From the NCBI RefSeq assembly GCF_932276165.1, contig NC_064009.1:10478001-10542000 (forward strand): a DNA stretch of 64,000 nucleotides. The letters run 5' to 3'. This document shows, piece by piece, positions 25,242 through 35,000 of this stretch. Positions within the stretch are counted from its first letter, which is position 1, and each line of letters starts with the position of its first letter. A program made the position numbers and the translations under genes. Under the pieces are notes generated by a model. That model did no database searches. It was not told where the DNA came from and was given only the letters and a program-made list of their open reading frames with translations. The DNA is from Plutella xylostella. Taxonomy: Eukaryota; Arthropoda; Insecta; Lepidoptera; Plutellidae.

Positions 25242-25449
25242 TCTCTTTTACTCTAACTTCACTTCATCATCCTCGGTATATTGCAACTATCCTCCTTTTA
25301 ATGCCTCCGTAGGATATCCGTCGTTCCCTGTGCTTACCATACAATCGCTGAAAAGTGGGATTTCAGCGATCGTATGGTCCGTATCACTTCGACTTTACTT
25401 TGCGGTTGGATATAAAAATTTATGTCAAGATGCAGAATAATTATAAATA

Positions 25450-25700
25450 TCATAATCATTAACCATCATCACGACCCGTCACATCTCCACTGCCGGGGCA
25501 TGGGTCTCCTTCCAATGAAGGAAGGAATTAGGCCTAGTCCACTACTCTGTCCCAGTGTGGGTTAGTGGACCCCAACACAAGCAAGCTTGTGCTGACAGAG
25601 TTGACGGGTAATTGGGCAACCCGACTGTCAGATGTTTTCAAGCCGCCCGAAGGTCTCTGAGTAGGCTTAACGACTGTTATCAATTTTATTATAATCATAA
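25450..25700. mobile_element. SINE/LINE-tail-like repeat fragment
   Basis: Contains CACTGCCGGGGCATGGGTCT, AAGGAAGGAATTAGGCCTAG and CCCAGTGTGGGTTAGTGGAC, blocks common to lepidopteran non-LTR-derived repeats and related to the GCGGGTTGGTGGGTTCACA block of the SINEs at 59497 and 63740. Boundaries and class are approximate. Confidence 0.5.
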
Positions 25701-26560
25701 TGATTACGATCATGCTTCTTGAGATACATCAAGATCTGGATATACAAGATGCTCCTGGTTTATTGAATCTGCATCCAACTCCTCAGATGCAGACTGGTTT
25801 AGATCTTTAAAAACTTCGGCAATGTGGTCATACCATCTTACAAGTCGGTCTTCCATAGTAACAAGGAGATATCCTGGGGTTTGTTGCAAAGTTTATTTGA
25901 TTCTTTCTATAGATCCTTCATGGCAGCCGCTGTTTGTTTTCTCCAAGATATAGAATAAGACTAACAGCGTTGGTCCTTTTTTAAATTACGTTTGATATTT
26001 TGTTCACAAAGAAAATACTTGTACGCAACTTGTGCTTCTTTAGAAGGGTAGTCTAGTTCGATGTTAAGTCTTCCTTGGAGAGTTGATCATATGCCATGTT
26101 CCTTTAGACATCCATTCTTTCTTTGAGTGTTCCTTGTGCCTTATTATTTCTTCGCAACTTTTTTAAAAAATGTCTTTAATGCCAGTGCAGTTATCTTTGA
26201 TTGAGGCGCGTCGCCCAAACTTAGTAGGTTGATGGTATTTGTTGTGGATCTGGATACTAAGTTATCTTCTGACTTCTGGGTCCTGCAGCTTATTTACAGC
26301 GACATCTTTGGCAGATCTTGTGGCCTGCTTCTGAGCTCCCGCTATCGTCAAGCAGATTTTTCCAACGACTAAGTGGTGATCACTCTTGACTTTAGCAACC
26401 CTTCTTAAGTATTTCTAACATCTAGAAGTGAATGTCTTCATTTTCGAATAATCAAAATGTGGTCGATTTGGTTCCCGGTCCGACAGTCGTGTGAGAACTA
26501 AGTCACCTTGTGACATTCCTTTGGAGTTACCACCACCGAAAATTTGCCATTAACAATCCT
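25700..26560 (-). pseudogene. RTE-type LINE fragment, antisense
   Basis: Read on the minus strand, the stretch from about 26490 to 26100 gives the order NQIDHI-I, a HSLLDVR-like segment, and R-VITT*SLEKSA-R-RELRSR, which fits the end of the endonuclease domain of RTE-clade elements (NQIDHILI...SDHHLVV) with several stops. Decayed and non-functional. It is one of two LINE remnants inside the 24210-27509 element. Confidence 0.5.
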
Positions 26561-26665
26561 TAGGCATCGTCGGTCGCTTATCAAATCGGGCGTAACTTGT
26601 ATGAATCTGATAGATGTTTGAGAGTCGAGCGACGCTGCTTATGGATTGTTAATTGCTAATGTGAC

Positions 26666-26980
26666 TTGCCCACACTAACATACGGTGCCGATACATGGAC
26701 GATGACCAACGAAACTGTGCACCGAATCAGAGTTCCACAAAGAGCTATAGAGCGAGCCATGTTAAGTATTTCGCTTAGACGTATTCCCAACGTGGTGATC
26801 CGTCAAAAGAGGAAAGTGTTCAACGTCGGTATGCGGGTCGCCGAACTGAAATGGGAGTGGCAGGATACTTGGCTCGTGGGGGGACGGAAGGTGGAAAAAT
26901 GCGGTGACAGAACAGTGGCCAAGAGACGGAACAAAAACAGTTTGAATCCTTTCAGCCAAATAAAATTTGAACTGTTTTAT
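26666..26980 (+). pseudogene. RTE-type LINE C-terminal fragment
   Basis: The frame MPTLTYGADTWTMTNE... R--QRAIERAMLSISLR... VGMRVAELKWEWQDTW... has the conserved layout of the region after the reverse transcriptase domain in RTE-clade elements (TYGAETW, QRAMERAMLG, KLKWQWAGH). It is short, starts in the middle of the protein and lies on the opposite strand to the neighbouring RTE fragment, so an inversion or two insertions are implied. Confidence 0.65.
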
Positions 26981-27509
26981 TAAAAACTTATATTCTATGA
27001 AACAACTCAGACAGTTTGAGACCTTTCTGCTAAATACGAATTGACTTCTTTCAATCAATAAGTATTTCGCTAAAACGACTCAAGACGGTTTGAGTCCTTT
27101 CTGCTAAATACAAATTGTCTTTTTTCAATGAATAAGTATTTCTCTAAAACGACTCAGACGGGTTGAGTCCTTTCTGCTAAATACAAATTGTCTTTTTTTA
27201 ATGAATACGTTTTTCTCTAAAACGACTCAGAGCGCTTGAGTCTTTTATGAAAAACTAAATTTTTCATGGTTTCATAGGAAATGCGTTTCTGTAAAAGGAC
27301 TCAAACAGCTTGAGTCCTTTATGTGAAACTAAAAAATGTGTGTTTCATACAATGTGGGTTGGTCCCCCACATCAAAAAAGTATGTTGTAGTTGGTTTTTT
27401 ACTGTGTTTGTTTTCTTGACAGGTAGACCCTACATTAAATAGCATGTTCTAGTATATAACTCAATTTTGACGAAGTTGTGGATTGAGGCCTTTCTGCGTA
27501 ACTACGTCC
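26935..27509. repeat. Subterminal array of TTGAGTCCTTTCTGC motifs
   Basis: Variants of the terminal word occur near 26940, 27015, 27090, 27165, 27238, 27320 and 27484 with roughly 75-bp spacing in the first part, linked by AAATACAAATTG and AGTATTT(C)TCTAAAACGACTCA segments. Inverted versions occur in the left arm near 24215 and 24475. Such iterated subterminal motifs usually bind the transposase. Confidence 0.75.
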
Positions 27510-28637
27510 AACTTTCGTCGAGGTTTATCTCAAGAACAATGTCTCGCCGAGCTTGTTTCTATTTATAAACTTGAAGCACCAAGTAAAACGACTATATATC
27601 GTTGGTATTCTGAGTTTCGCCGTGGACGTTCCTCTCTTACCACAGTCCCTTCTACTGGTCGGCCAAAAACAGCGGTAACACAAGATAACATCGATGCTGT
27701 ACGCCAGTTAATAAAAGAAGATAGACATGTGACATACGAGCAGATTCGGGCTTCTCTCAGCATTGGTATGACAGCCATTTAAACCATTTTACATGAAGAA
27801 CTGGGTCTCAAGAAGTTAGTTTCGCGCTGGGTGCCCCACCGTTTGACCGAGGAACAAAAGTCGGCTCGTGTTAATTGGTGTCGATCTGCTCTGCAACGGT
27901 TCAATGGAGGCAGTTCAAATGCTGTCTACAATATCGTCTCTGGTGATGAATCGTGGATTTATTCATATGAGCCCGAAAGAAAACATCAATCGGCAGTTTG
28001 GGTCTTCGAAGGTGAGGTCAAGCCAACAAAAGTTATTCGCTCACGCAGCGTGTCGAAAAAAATGGTCGCTTCGCTTGTATCGAAAACTGGCCATGTGGCT
28101 ACGATTCCATTACAAGAACAAAGGACGGTTACTGCTGATTGGTACACAACAGTTTGTTTGCCGGAAGTCGTAAGAGAACTTCGTAAAACTAACCCGAATC
28201 GTCGTATAATCCTTCACCACGATAATGCAAGCTCTCATACCGCTCGCAAAACAAGAACGTTTTTAAATATGGAAAACGTGGAGTTGATGGACCATCCTCC
28301 GTATAGCCCTGATCTGAGCCCCAATGATTATTTTACATTCCCAAGAATTAAAGATATGCTACGTGGTCAACGGTTTAGCGGCCCAGAAGAGGCGGTCGAA
28401 GCTTACAAATCAGTTGTTTTGACAGTATCCACTTCAGACTGGAATTACCAGGGGCGTATTTAACCTAGGGCTAAAAGGGCTACAGCCCGGGGCGGCAGGC
28501 GGCAAAGGGCGGCCCAGGGGCGGCCGGCAGGCCGCCCTTGGACTTTAGGTTGGAGGATTAAAAAAGTACAGAACAATATTTAGGACGTAATGTTCCAAAT
28601 GTTGATTTCATGTCTTAAGAAATATGATTTAAAGTAT

Positions 28638-28885
28638 GAAAGCCGCCTTTGTTCTTTTCTGAACCGGTGGAATAGTCTAATTTTTTTCCGCCTTGGTAGG
28701 TATTTTCTTGAAGTATTTTTTTTTTGCCTAACTCAGTCCCCGCCCTGCACAAGTATATTCTAAACGTTCTAAAATGTACTCGTCTATCCAGAAATTTTTT
28801 TTTTCTTCGGATGATGATATCATTATTTATGCAAATCTTTCACCACAATGTTTCTATACATATGTAGGTCGGTAGGTACTCTACA
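28638..28885. repeat. Direct repeat inside the hAT-like element, left copy
   Basis: Begins CCGCCTTTGTTCTTTTCTGA and includes TATCCAGAAATTTTTT, ATGCAAATCTTTCACCAC and ATATGTAGGTCG. A diverged copy in the same orientation is at 30041-30300. The pair brackets the Jockey insertion, so the element either had an internal tandem duplication before the LINE arrived or gained it in a rearrangement. Confidence 0.7.
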
Positions 28886-28889
28886 CTTC

Positions 28890-30040
28890 TTCTTCTTTCG
28901 TGTCAGTGAACATGCGAATTTTTAAATTTATCCCGACCAATACGAAGAAACTTTGATAGCATTCTGGTTGGCCTGGAGTAACTCTTCCCGAGTGCAGGTG
29001 GAAGGGCACAGGGGGCAGGAGAGTACATGCTCCATAGTCAGGGGACCGGGAGCAAGTTTTTCCTCAAGAGGTAGGAAAGGATCCTGGGGCTGCTTTTCCT
29101 CCCAGAGCCTTAGCCTTGCGTTTTGTGGGTTTCCATCCGTTAAGGACACCTCACTATTTAGAAACGCTTTGCGGCTCTTAAGGTGCGGCAGTATGTGAGT
29201 AAAGTGTATGTCTGGAGTCGCATTCTTGTTTGCCTTTCTCCTATCCCAGCCAGAGAGTACCTTGTAGAGCGGTGTCGGTTTGAGGCATCCCGTTACTATA
29301 CGAACTGAGTCGTTAAGCGCAAAATCTACTTCTGTAGCATGCGCGGACCTTGCCCATATCATCATCAGCCAATAATCATCCACTGCTGGACATAGGCCTC
29401 TCCCAAGGAGCGCCACAACACTCGGTCCTCGGCCTTCCTCATCCAACCACTACCCGCCACCCGCCTAAGGTCGTCAGTCCAGCGGGCAGGAGGGTGTCCC
29501 ACGCTGCGTTTGCCTGTTCGTGGTCTTCACTCGAGAACTCGTCTACCCCAACGGTTATCGGTTCTTCGGCAGATATGACCAGCCCACTACCACTTCAGCT
29601 TGCATATTTTGACAGCTATGTCGGTAACCTTAATCCTCGGACGGATAACCTCATTTCTGATACGATCCATCAGAGAAACCCCAAGCATAGCTCTCTCTCT
29701 CCATAGCACGCTGAGCGACTTTAAATCGGTGGACCAGTCCTACCGTCAGTGTCCACGTCTCTGCACCATACGTCATCTCACCGACTTTTGTCTTCTGGCT
29801 CTGAGGAATGGAAATCTTGCCCATATGGGGCAGGAAAATTCGGCTGAGAAGCCGAGTGCTAAGCTACTTGTTCGTAGAACTTGCGGAGAGGCGCCCCAGC
29901 TGGTAGAAGAAAGCCGTTGCAGAAGTTTGTTTCGGGAGCTGACTTTCTTCTTGGTATTTTGGCAGTGGGTTTTGTACGCGAGGGATCTATCCAGGGTCAC
30001 TCCGAGGTATTTTGGTGACGAGCAGTGCTGGATTTTTTAA
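28890..30040 (-). mobile_element. Jockey-clade LINE fragment, 5' truncated, inside the hAT-like element
   Basis: On the minus strand the piece from about 30000 to 29827 reads TLDRSLAYKTHCQNTKKKVS and LRTSSLALGFSAEFSCPIW; after an RTE insert, 29345-28936 continues WARSAHATEVDFALNDSVRI, VTGCLKPTPLYKVLSGW and TMEHVLSCPLC. This is the conserved C-terminal part that follows the reverse transcriptase in Jockey-type elements, through to the stop at about 28930. A GAAGAAGAAG stretch at about 28897-28888 may be the 3' tail. The reverse transcriptase domain itself is missing. Confidence 0.85.
29360..29815 (-). mobile_element. RTE-clade LINE 3' fragment inside the Jockey fragment
   Basis: An 11-bp duplication, CTTGCCCATAT (29349-29359 and 29816-29826), brackets the insert exactly, and the Jockey reading resumes on the other side. 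On the minus strand the insert reads to the conserved RTE end: VDDYWLMMI at the 3' tip, with CTGGACATAGGCCTCTCCCA visible on the plus strand. It is strongly 5' truncated. Confidence 0.85.
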
Positions 30041-30503
30041 GTAGCCTTTGTTCTTTTTTGAACCGATGGAAATAGTCTTTTTTTTCAGCCTCTGTATTTT
30101 TTAAGGAAATCTAAAGAAAAAAAAATTGCCTCTCTCAGTCGCCCAAGTTTATTTCTAAACGTTTTAAAATGTCTATCCAGAAAATTTTTTTTTTTTGTTC
30201 GGAAGGTATCATTCATTATCTATGCAAATCTATCACCACAATGTTCTTATCCATATGTAGGTCGATAGGCTGACTGCCCTGTTTTTTTTCTTTCATTACT
30301 TGATGGGGCGGAAAACTACAGGAGCCCAGGGCGCGCAATCTTTAAATACGCCCCTGGGAATTACTGTTTCAATGATTGGTTTAATCGAATGAAAAAGTGC
30401 ATTGAATATCACGGAGACTACTTTGAAAAACAATAAAAGTAAATAATATTATGATATCTTTGTACTTTTTTCTATTCCCGATCATTTCGGTATCGCCCTC
30501 GTA

Positions 30504-31999
30504 CATAGACAGAAACCTATACCTATGATATAGTGTCGATCTATGTACCTACCTACACTCTTATGGTTAACTCTGTTGGTTTATTTAACAATAAGCTTTT
30601 TCCAGCGCCTAGCTCATAGTTTTACCGCCTAATTGCCTATAACTACCTACTCAATGCTCAATGATAGTAGATAAGTACCTACAATAATGTATTAACTATG
30701 TATAAGCAACAAAATGTTCTCAGCAAAGCTTATAAATTTAAACACAACGGTTTTCTCCCGACCATGACTAATGTTGTGACTGATGCATCTGACGAGATCA
30801 ATTCTCATCTCTTCACAAACCGAGAGTGAAGCAATCTATAATAATAAAAGAAACGCTTTTGTGATGTATTTACCAGCAAAATATCTAGGATGAAAAAGCA
30901 ACATCCGCTCCTTAATTAAAATCTGTGAGAAATGTCTCGGAACAATTTGTTCTAGTGTTGTTTGTGTTTGTGTCGCGGTATCGATAATGATCTGAAGTTT
31001 CTCAAATTGACTGCATTGTTGGCTGCTTAGAAACTTGTGTGTGGGCGAACCAGCTCTAACTGTAGCGGTAGGTACCGGTTAAATAAATGGATCGGCTTTC
31101 TGTTGACTACTTTTATATCGTTACAATGAAATGACTACTCATTAACTGATAGCGATAAAATATTGTTGGCTCGTGGGTTTAATTTATTCATTGATTTGTA
31201 ACTAGTTATGTTATGGCTGAAAATCCTGAATAAGCAGTCCATGTCAGGTACCTAACCTACATACTTACTTCTAAGATGAAATAATAACCTAATATGTATT
31301 TTTATTTCGTAAAATTTACAAAGGTGCCTAAGTTTTTTTTACATAACTTACTTGTATTTTTTAAGAAATGTTTTACGTACATTGTTTACTAACTTACCGT
31401 AATAATAAATATTTAAGTACCCATTCTAAATATAAATTGAGAATATGGTATATCTCGATACGTTCAAGCCCGGCGGGAAATAAAAGCTTTCACTTTCTGA
31501 GACGCACAACAGGAAAATGCTCGGAGCATAAATCTTCTACAATTTGTTGGAGACAATCTCGACAACAGCCGAAGGCGGTAACGCAATCCAATTTATCGAC
31601 AATTCTGTAGTTCTGCGTGTTTACTTTTATCGATAAGAATAATTTGTTGTTTACATCACTAGCTTTCATCGGGCTTCGCTGGAGACACTGAAGAATGAAT
31701 GTTCTATTTAATTGTCGGGTCCATAGTTCAGATGCGCTATAGCAAAGCAATTGTAACGAATGTTGGAGTGTCTTAACCCCAAACTCCGATCTAGACACCC
31801 TTTAAACATTTTTTAACTTTTTTGACTGTTATTATACTTATTATTCTGAGCCCGAGTTGTTCTATGGTATTTTATTGTTAACAATCTCGTTATAATTGTA
31901 AACGTTATTTTTAGTTCTGAGGATTAACTTAAGGCGCAACTCCATAAATTATTTAATAAAAATACTGGTTGCTAACAAAATGTCGTCTGTTTGTTCCAG
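30504..31999. other. Gene-free spacer before Src64B
   Basis: AT-rich, no recognised repeat family or exon. Probably the 3' part of the 5' UTR intron of Src64B, because a good acceptor closes it at 31998-31999. Confidence 0.4.
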
Positions 32000-32038
32000 A
32001 AGTGGCTGGCGCGGGGCGCGGGGTAGCCGGCGGGCGCC
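32000..32038 (+). promoter_or_regulatory. 5' UTR part of Src64B exon with upstream splice acceptor
   Basis: TGTTTGTTCCAG ends at 31999 and is a consensus acceptor; the 39 bases between it and the ATG are GC-rich. The transcript therefore starts in an upstream non-coding exon. The ATG context, GCGCCATGG, is strong. Confidence 0.75.
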
Positions 32039-35000
32039 ATGGGGAACAAGTGCTGCAGCCGCCGCCATGATCCCGATAGACCGTTGGGTGAGTTGCACTT
32101 TCATTCATTTTATAGTACAGCGGCTGGGTTATCACCACCGAAGATTAGCATTCGATAATACGCACGATAAACAGCGTTGTTTATATGAGGTAACTTGTAT
32201 AGACGTTTTTTTGTAATTAAAATATATGTAAGTACCTAGTACCTACATTGAAAATAAAAAAAAATTACAAAATTTAAGATGTACGAATGTAACAGAAGCT
32301 TGAAAAATAACATGAACTTACTGTAGTACTTGCTTATAATTTGTACTTAGGTATAGATATTCAACTAATAAATAATTTTGATTACCTATATGCGTCTCAT
32401 ATCAGATGGCTCCTAAAGGTTAAGTAGGTAATGGTCAAACCGATATGGAACACCGACATGAAATTATTAACGAACGAATGCTAACCCACTTACGAGAGCG
32501 TAAATAAACCTTGTGAAATCCTGCATGCACCTAGTTTTGTTGAGGCCGAAAAACTTGTACGCTGTATTCATTTGCAAACATTTAATTTTCAATGTAAACT
32601 CATCCCTGTGCACTAAGCATAAGAGTTACTTTTTAGTTAAATATTCTCTGATGTGCTCTACTTATACGAAAGATCAAACAAGAAACGCGCAAAGGCTCAC
32701 TGGGTTGCTGGTGCCCGGGTGACCGGTTGTTAGTCATAAATAAAATATTTGAACATTAAATACGTAAGTAGGTTAGGTAGCTGCTGGAGTCTATAAAATA
32801 ATTGAAATGTTTCGTCGTCGGGGACCGGGGTATTAAATTAAAGGGTGTTCAAGACGAAGTTCGGACTTGCCAGCCACATAAGAGCACATATTTTATAACA
32901 GAGTGTAGCAAGAGTCGCTGTTGTCGGATACGACGAAGAGCACATCATCATCATTAAATTAAGATCAATTATTTATATTAACGTGTGTCAAAATGAATGA
33001 AATTGCGTAGGTACGAAAGCCTCTGATCTAAATAATTGTAGTAATTACTAGTAGCAATACAGCAATCTAGCCTTTGTGAAGAGGCTGTAGACTCATAATC
33101 TAGGTAGAAAGCCAATAAATAAGTCTTAAGATTTTACGTTGTTGATGTTATGTAGGTATCTTGTATTTCAAAACATGCTGCAGTCAAACTGCCGAAAACA
33201 TTGTTGAAACAATGACCGATGAACTATTCCCATATGCAGTACTTACCTTCTACATACTAACAAACGAACACTTAATTTACAATAATTTACGGCCTAATAA
33301 AACCCGGTTTATTCCCATTCCCACATCGACCAATCAGATTGAGGTCATATTCATTGTTATTTACAGCTATTGTTAAAAAATGCAACTCCTGTGTCATATT
33401 AAGGTACCTAGGTATATTTACTTGCCTATCGAAGTATCTCTCAATAAGTACCTATCGAAATTATGTCTGAAATGGACGCTTCGATAAATTGAATCTTTAA
33501 GTAGGTAATCTTATTTGACGGCTATGCGATGCGAAGTATCAATTTTTCAACTCCATTAATTATATTTTAGAAGCTACTTGGGGCGTTCGCTCGCTCGTCA
33601 CCGGAAATTAATTTTAAAATCGGTTTTTACATTTTATGATTTACAAGATAGGTTATCTTATTAATCACTAGCTGTTCCCGCGAGCTTCGCTTCGCTTTAA
33701 AAAGTTTTCCCGTGGGAAATCCGGGATAAAAAGTAGCCTATGTTCTTTCTCAGGGTCTAGACCATCTGTATTCCAAATTTAATTAAAATCCGTTCAGTAG
33801 TTTTGGCGTGAAAGAGTAACAGACAGACAGATAGACACAGTTACTTGCACATTTATAATATTATATACTAGCTGTTCCCACGCGCTTCGCTTCGCCTTAA
33901 AAAGTTTTCCCGTGGGAATTCCGGGATAAAAAGTAGCCTATGTTCTTTCCCAGGGTCTAGACCGTATGTATACCAAATTTCATTCAAATCCGTTCAGTAG
34001 TTTTGGCGTGAAAGAGTAACAGACAGAAAGACAGACAGACAGACAGACAGACACAGTTACTTTCGCATTTATAATATTAGTTAGGATAGTTAGGATAAAA
34101 TAATTTTGAAATGAAGTCTTATCTACCCACCTTTTTCTCCCCTATTAACGACATAGTTAGATACCCAGATGACCATATCAAATCCGCAATAATTAAAGCA
34201 TACTTATGTAACTAAAATGCAAACTGTACTATTAATACTAATAATACTGTTAACTGATGTCGGTAAAAATCCAATACAAGTAAGAACTTTAATTGCTAAT
34301 GAAAAATTACTGTCATTTCAGTATACCCAGCCTACAAGAAGAACGAAGCCGGCTTCACCGCGTGCCCCTCACTGGAGACCCGGTATACGGGCGAGCCCAA
34401 CAACCGGGTGACGTCGCGGCGGCCGGCCGACATCGTGCGGACGCGAAATCCTGGAACATGTAAGTGTTCTATTCCAGTTTTTCAAACTTTTTCATGATGC
34501 GACCCCCCTGGTATAAAAAAAATCCTTCAGTTTTTTTATCATGTATGTATGTGTATGTTACATTACTTACAGTGTTTTTATTTATGGTCTCCAATTAAAG
34601 TACCCAGTTTTTCAACCTCTGGCGATCCCCCTACAGAAGCTTTAAGACCCCCCAAGGGGTCGCGACCCACAGGTTGAAAAACACTGCTCTATATTAATTA
34701 CATCTTAAGTAGGTACTATCAGGTACTCAGCCATTTTTCTTCTTTTGATCTGACCCACTTGGAGCCTGCCCATTAAAATACACACGGCACATTGTTTGGA
34801 AATCGGGATAGTTTCTTGATTATTTTACTTATCCGCTTGTCAATGTTTTCCAGGTTTAACCAACGGCGGTCGGCGTGTAGTAAAAGCGCTATGCGCTTAC
34901 ACAGCGCGGGCCGACTCCGACATTTCCTTCCGGAAAGGAGACCGGATGGAAGTCCTCAACGACGCGGAGCCGGACTGGTGGCGAGTGTTACATTTGGGCA

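Larger units (their letters stand above)
24210..27509. mobile_element. 3.3-kb non-autonomous DNA transposon inserted in mariner, superfamily unassigned
   Basis: Long inverted termini (GGACGTAGTTACGCAGAAAG at 24210 and the complement ending 27509) and a 4-bp duplication AACT (24206-24209 and 27510-27513) mark the insert exactly, because the mariner reading frame continues across it. The word TTGAGTCCTTTCTGC, which is part of the terminus, recurs many times in the right arm. The interior contains a 188-bp tandem repeat and fragments of LINEs. No transposase is recognisable. Confidence 0.8.
28449..30356. mobile_element. hAT-like transposon inserted in the mariner transposase
   Basis: A perfect 8-bp duplication GGAATTAC (28441-28448 and 30357-30364) and inverted ends (CAGGGGCGTATTTAA left, complement right) define 1908 bp; CAGGG at the tip is typical of hAT. 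The left end continues into a GC-rich GGGCGGCAGGCGGC segment. Two diverged direct copies of about 260 bp (28638-28885 and 30041-30300) flank a Jockey LINE. No hAT transposase is present. Confidence 0.9.
24164..30436 (+). pseudogene. mariner transposase, interrupted and with a stop
   Basis: The start codon is at 24164; the frame runs into the first insert after 15 codons, resumes at 27514 and ends at the TAA 30434-30436 after the second insert. The N-terminal helix-turn-helix region (27520-27780) is followed by an in-frame TAA at 27780-27782. The catalytic part carries GDESW (first Asp, about 27942), HHDNASSHT (second Asp, about 28221) and SPDLSPNDY (third Asp, about 28325), the DD34D arrangement of mariner. 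The last 23 codons lie beyond the hAT insert. Three separate lesions make it non-functional. Confidence 0.9.
23991..30501 (+). mobile_element. mariner (Tc1/mariner) split by two later insertions
   Basis: Terminal inverted repeats CGAGGGCTACACCGAAAAGA (23991) and the complement of CGAGGGCGATACCGAAATGA (ending 30501) are each bordered by TA (23989-23990 and 30502-30503), the mariner target. Removing the two inserts (24210-27509 and 28449-30356, plus one copy of each target duplication) leaves three mariner segments: 23991-24209, 27514-28448 and 30365-30501, together about 1.29 kb, the usual mariner length. The transposase reads left to right and is dead. Confidence 0.92.

Noticed and set aside
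9190..32140. Shared word ACCACCGAA at about 9192, 26532 and 32122 as a regulatory element
   Set aside because: The similarity outside the word is weak; three occurrences of a short word in 23 kb do not support a motif.
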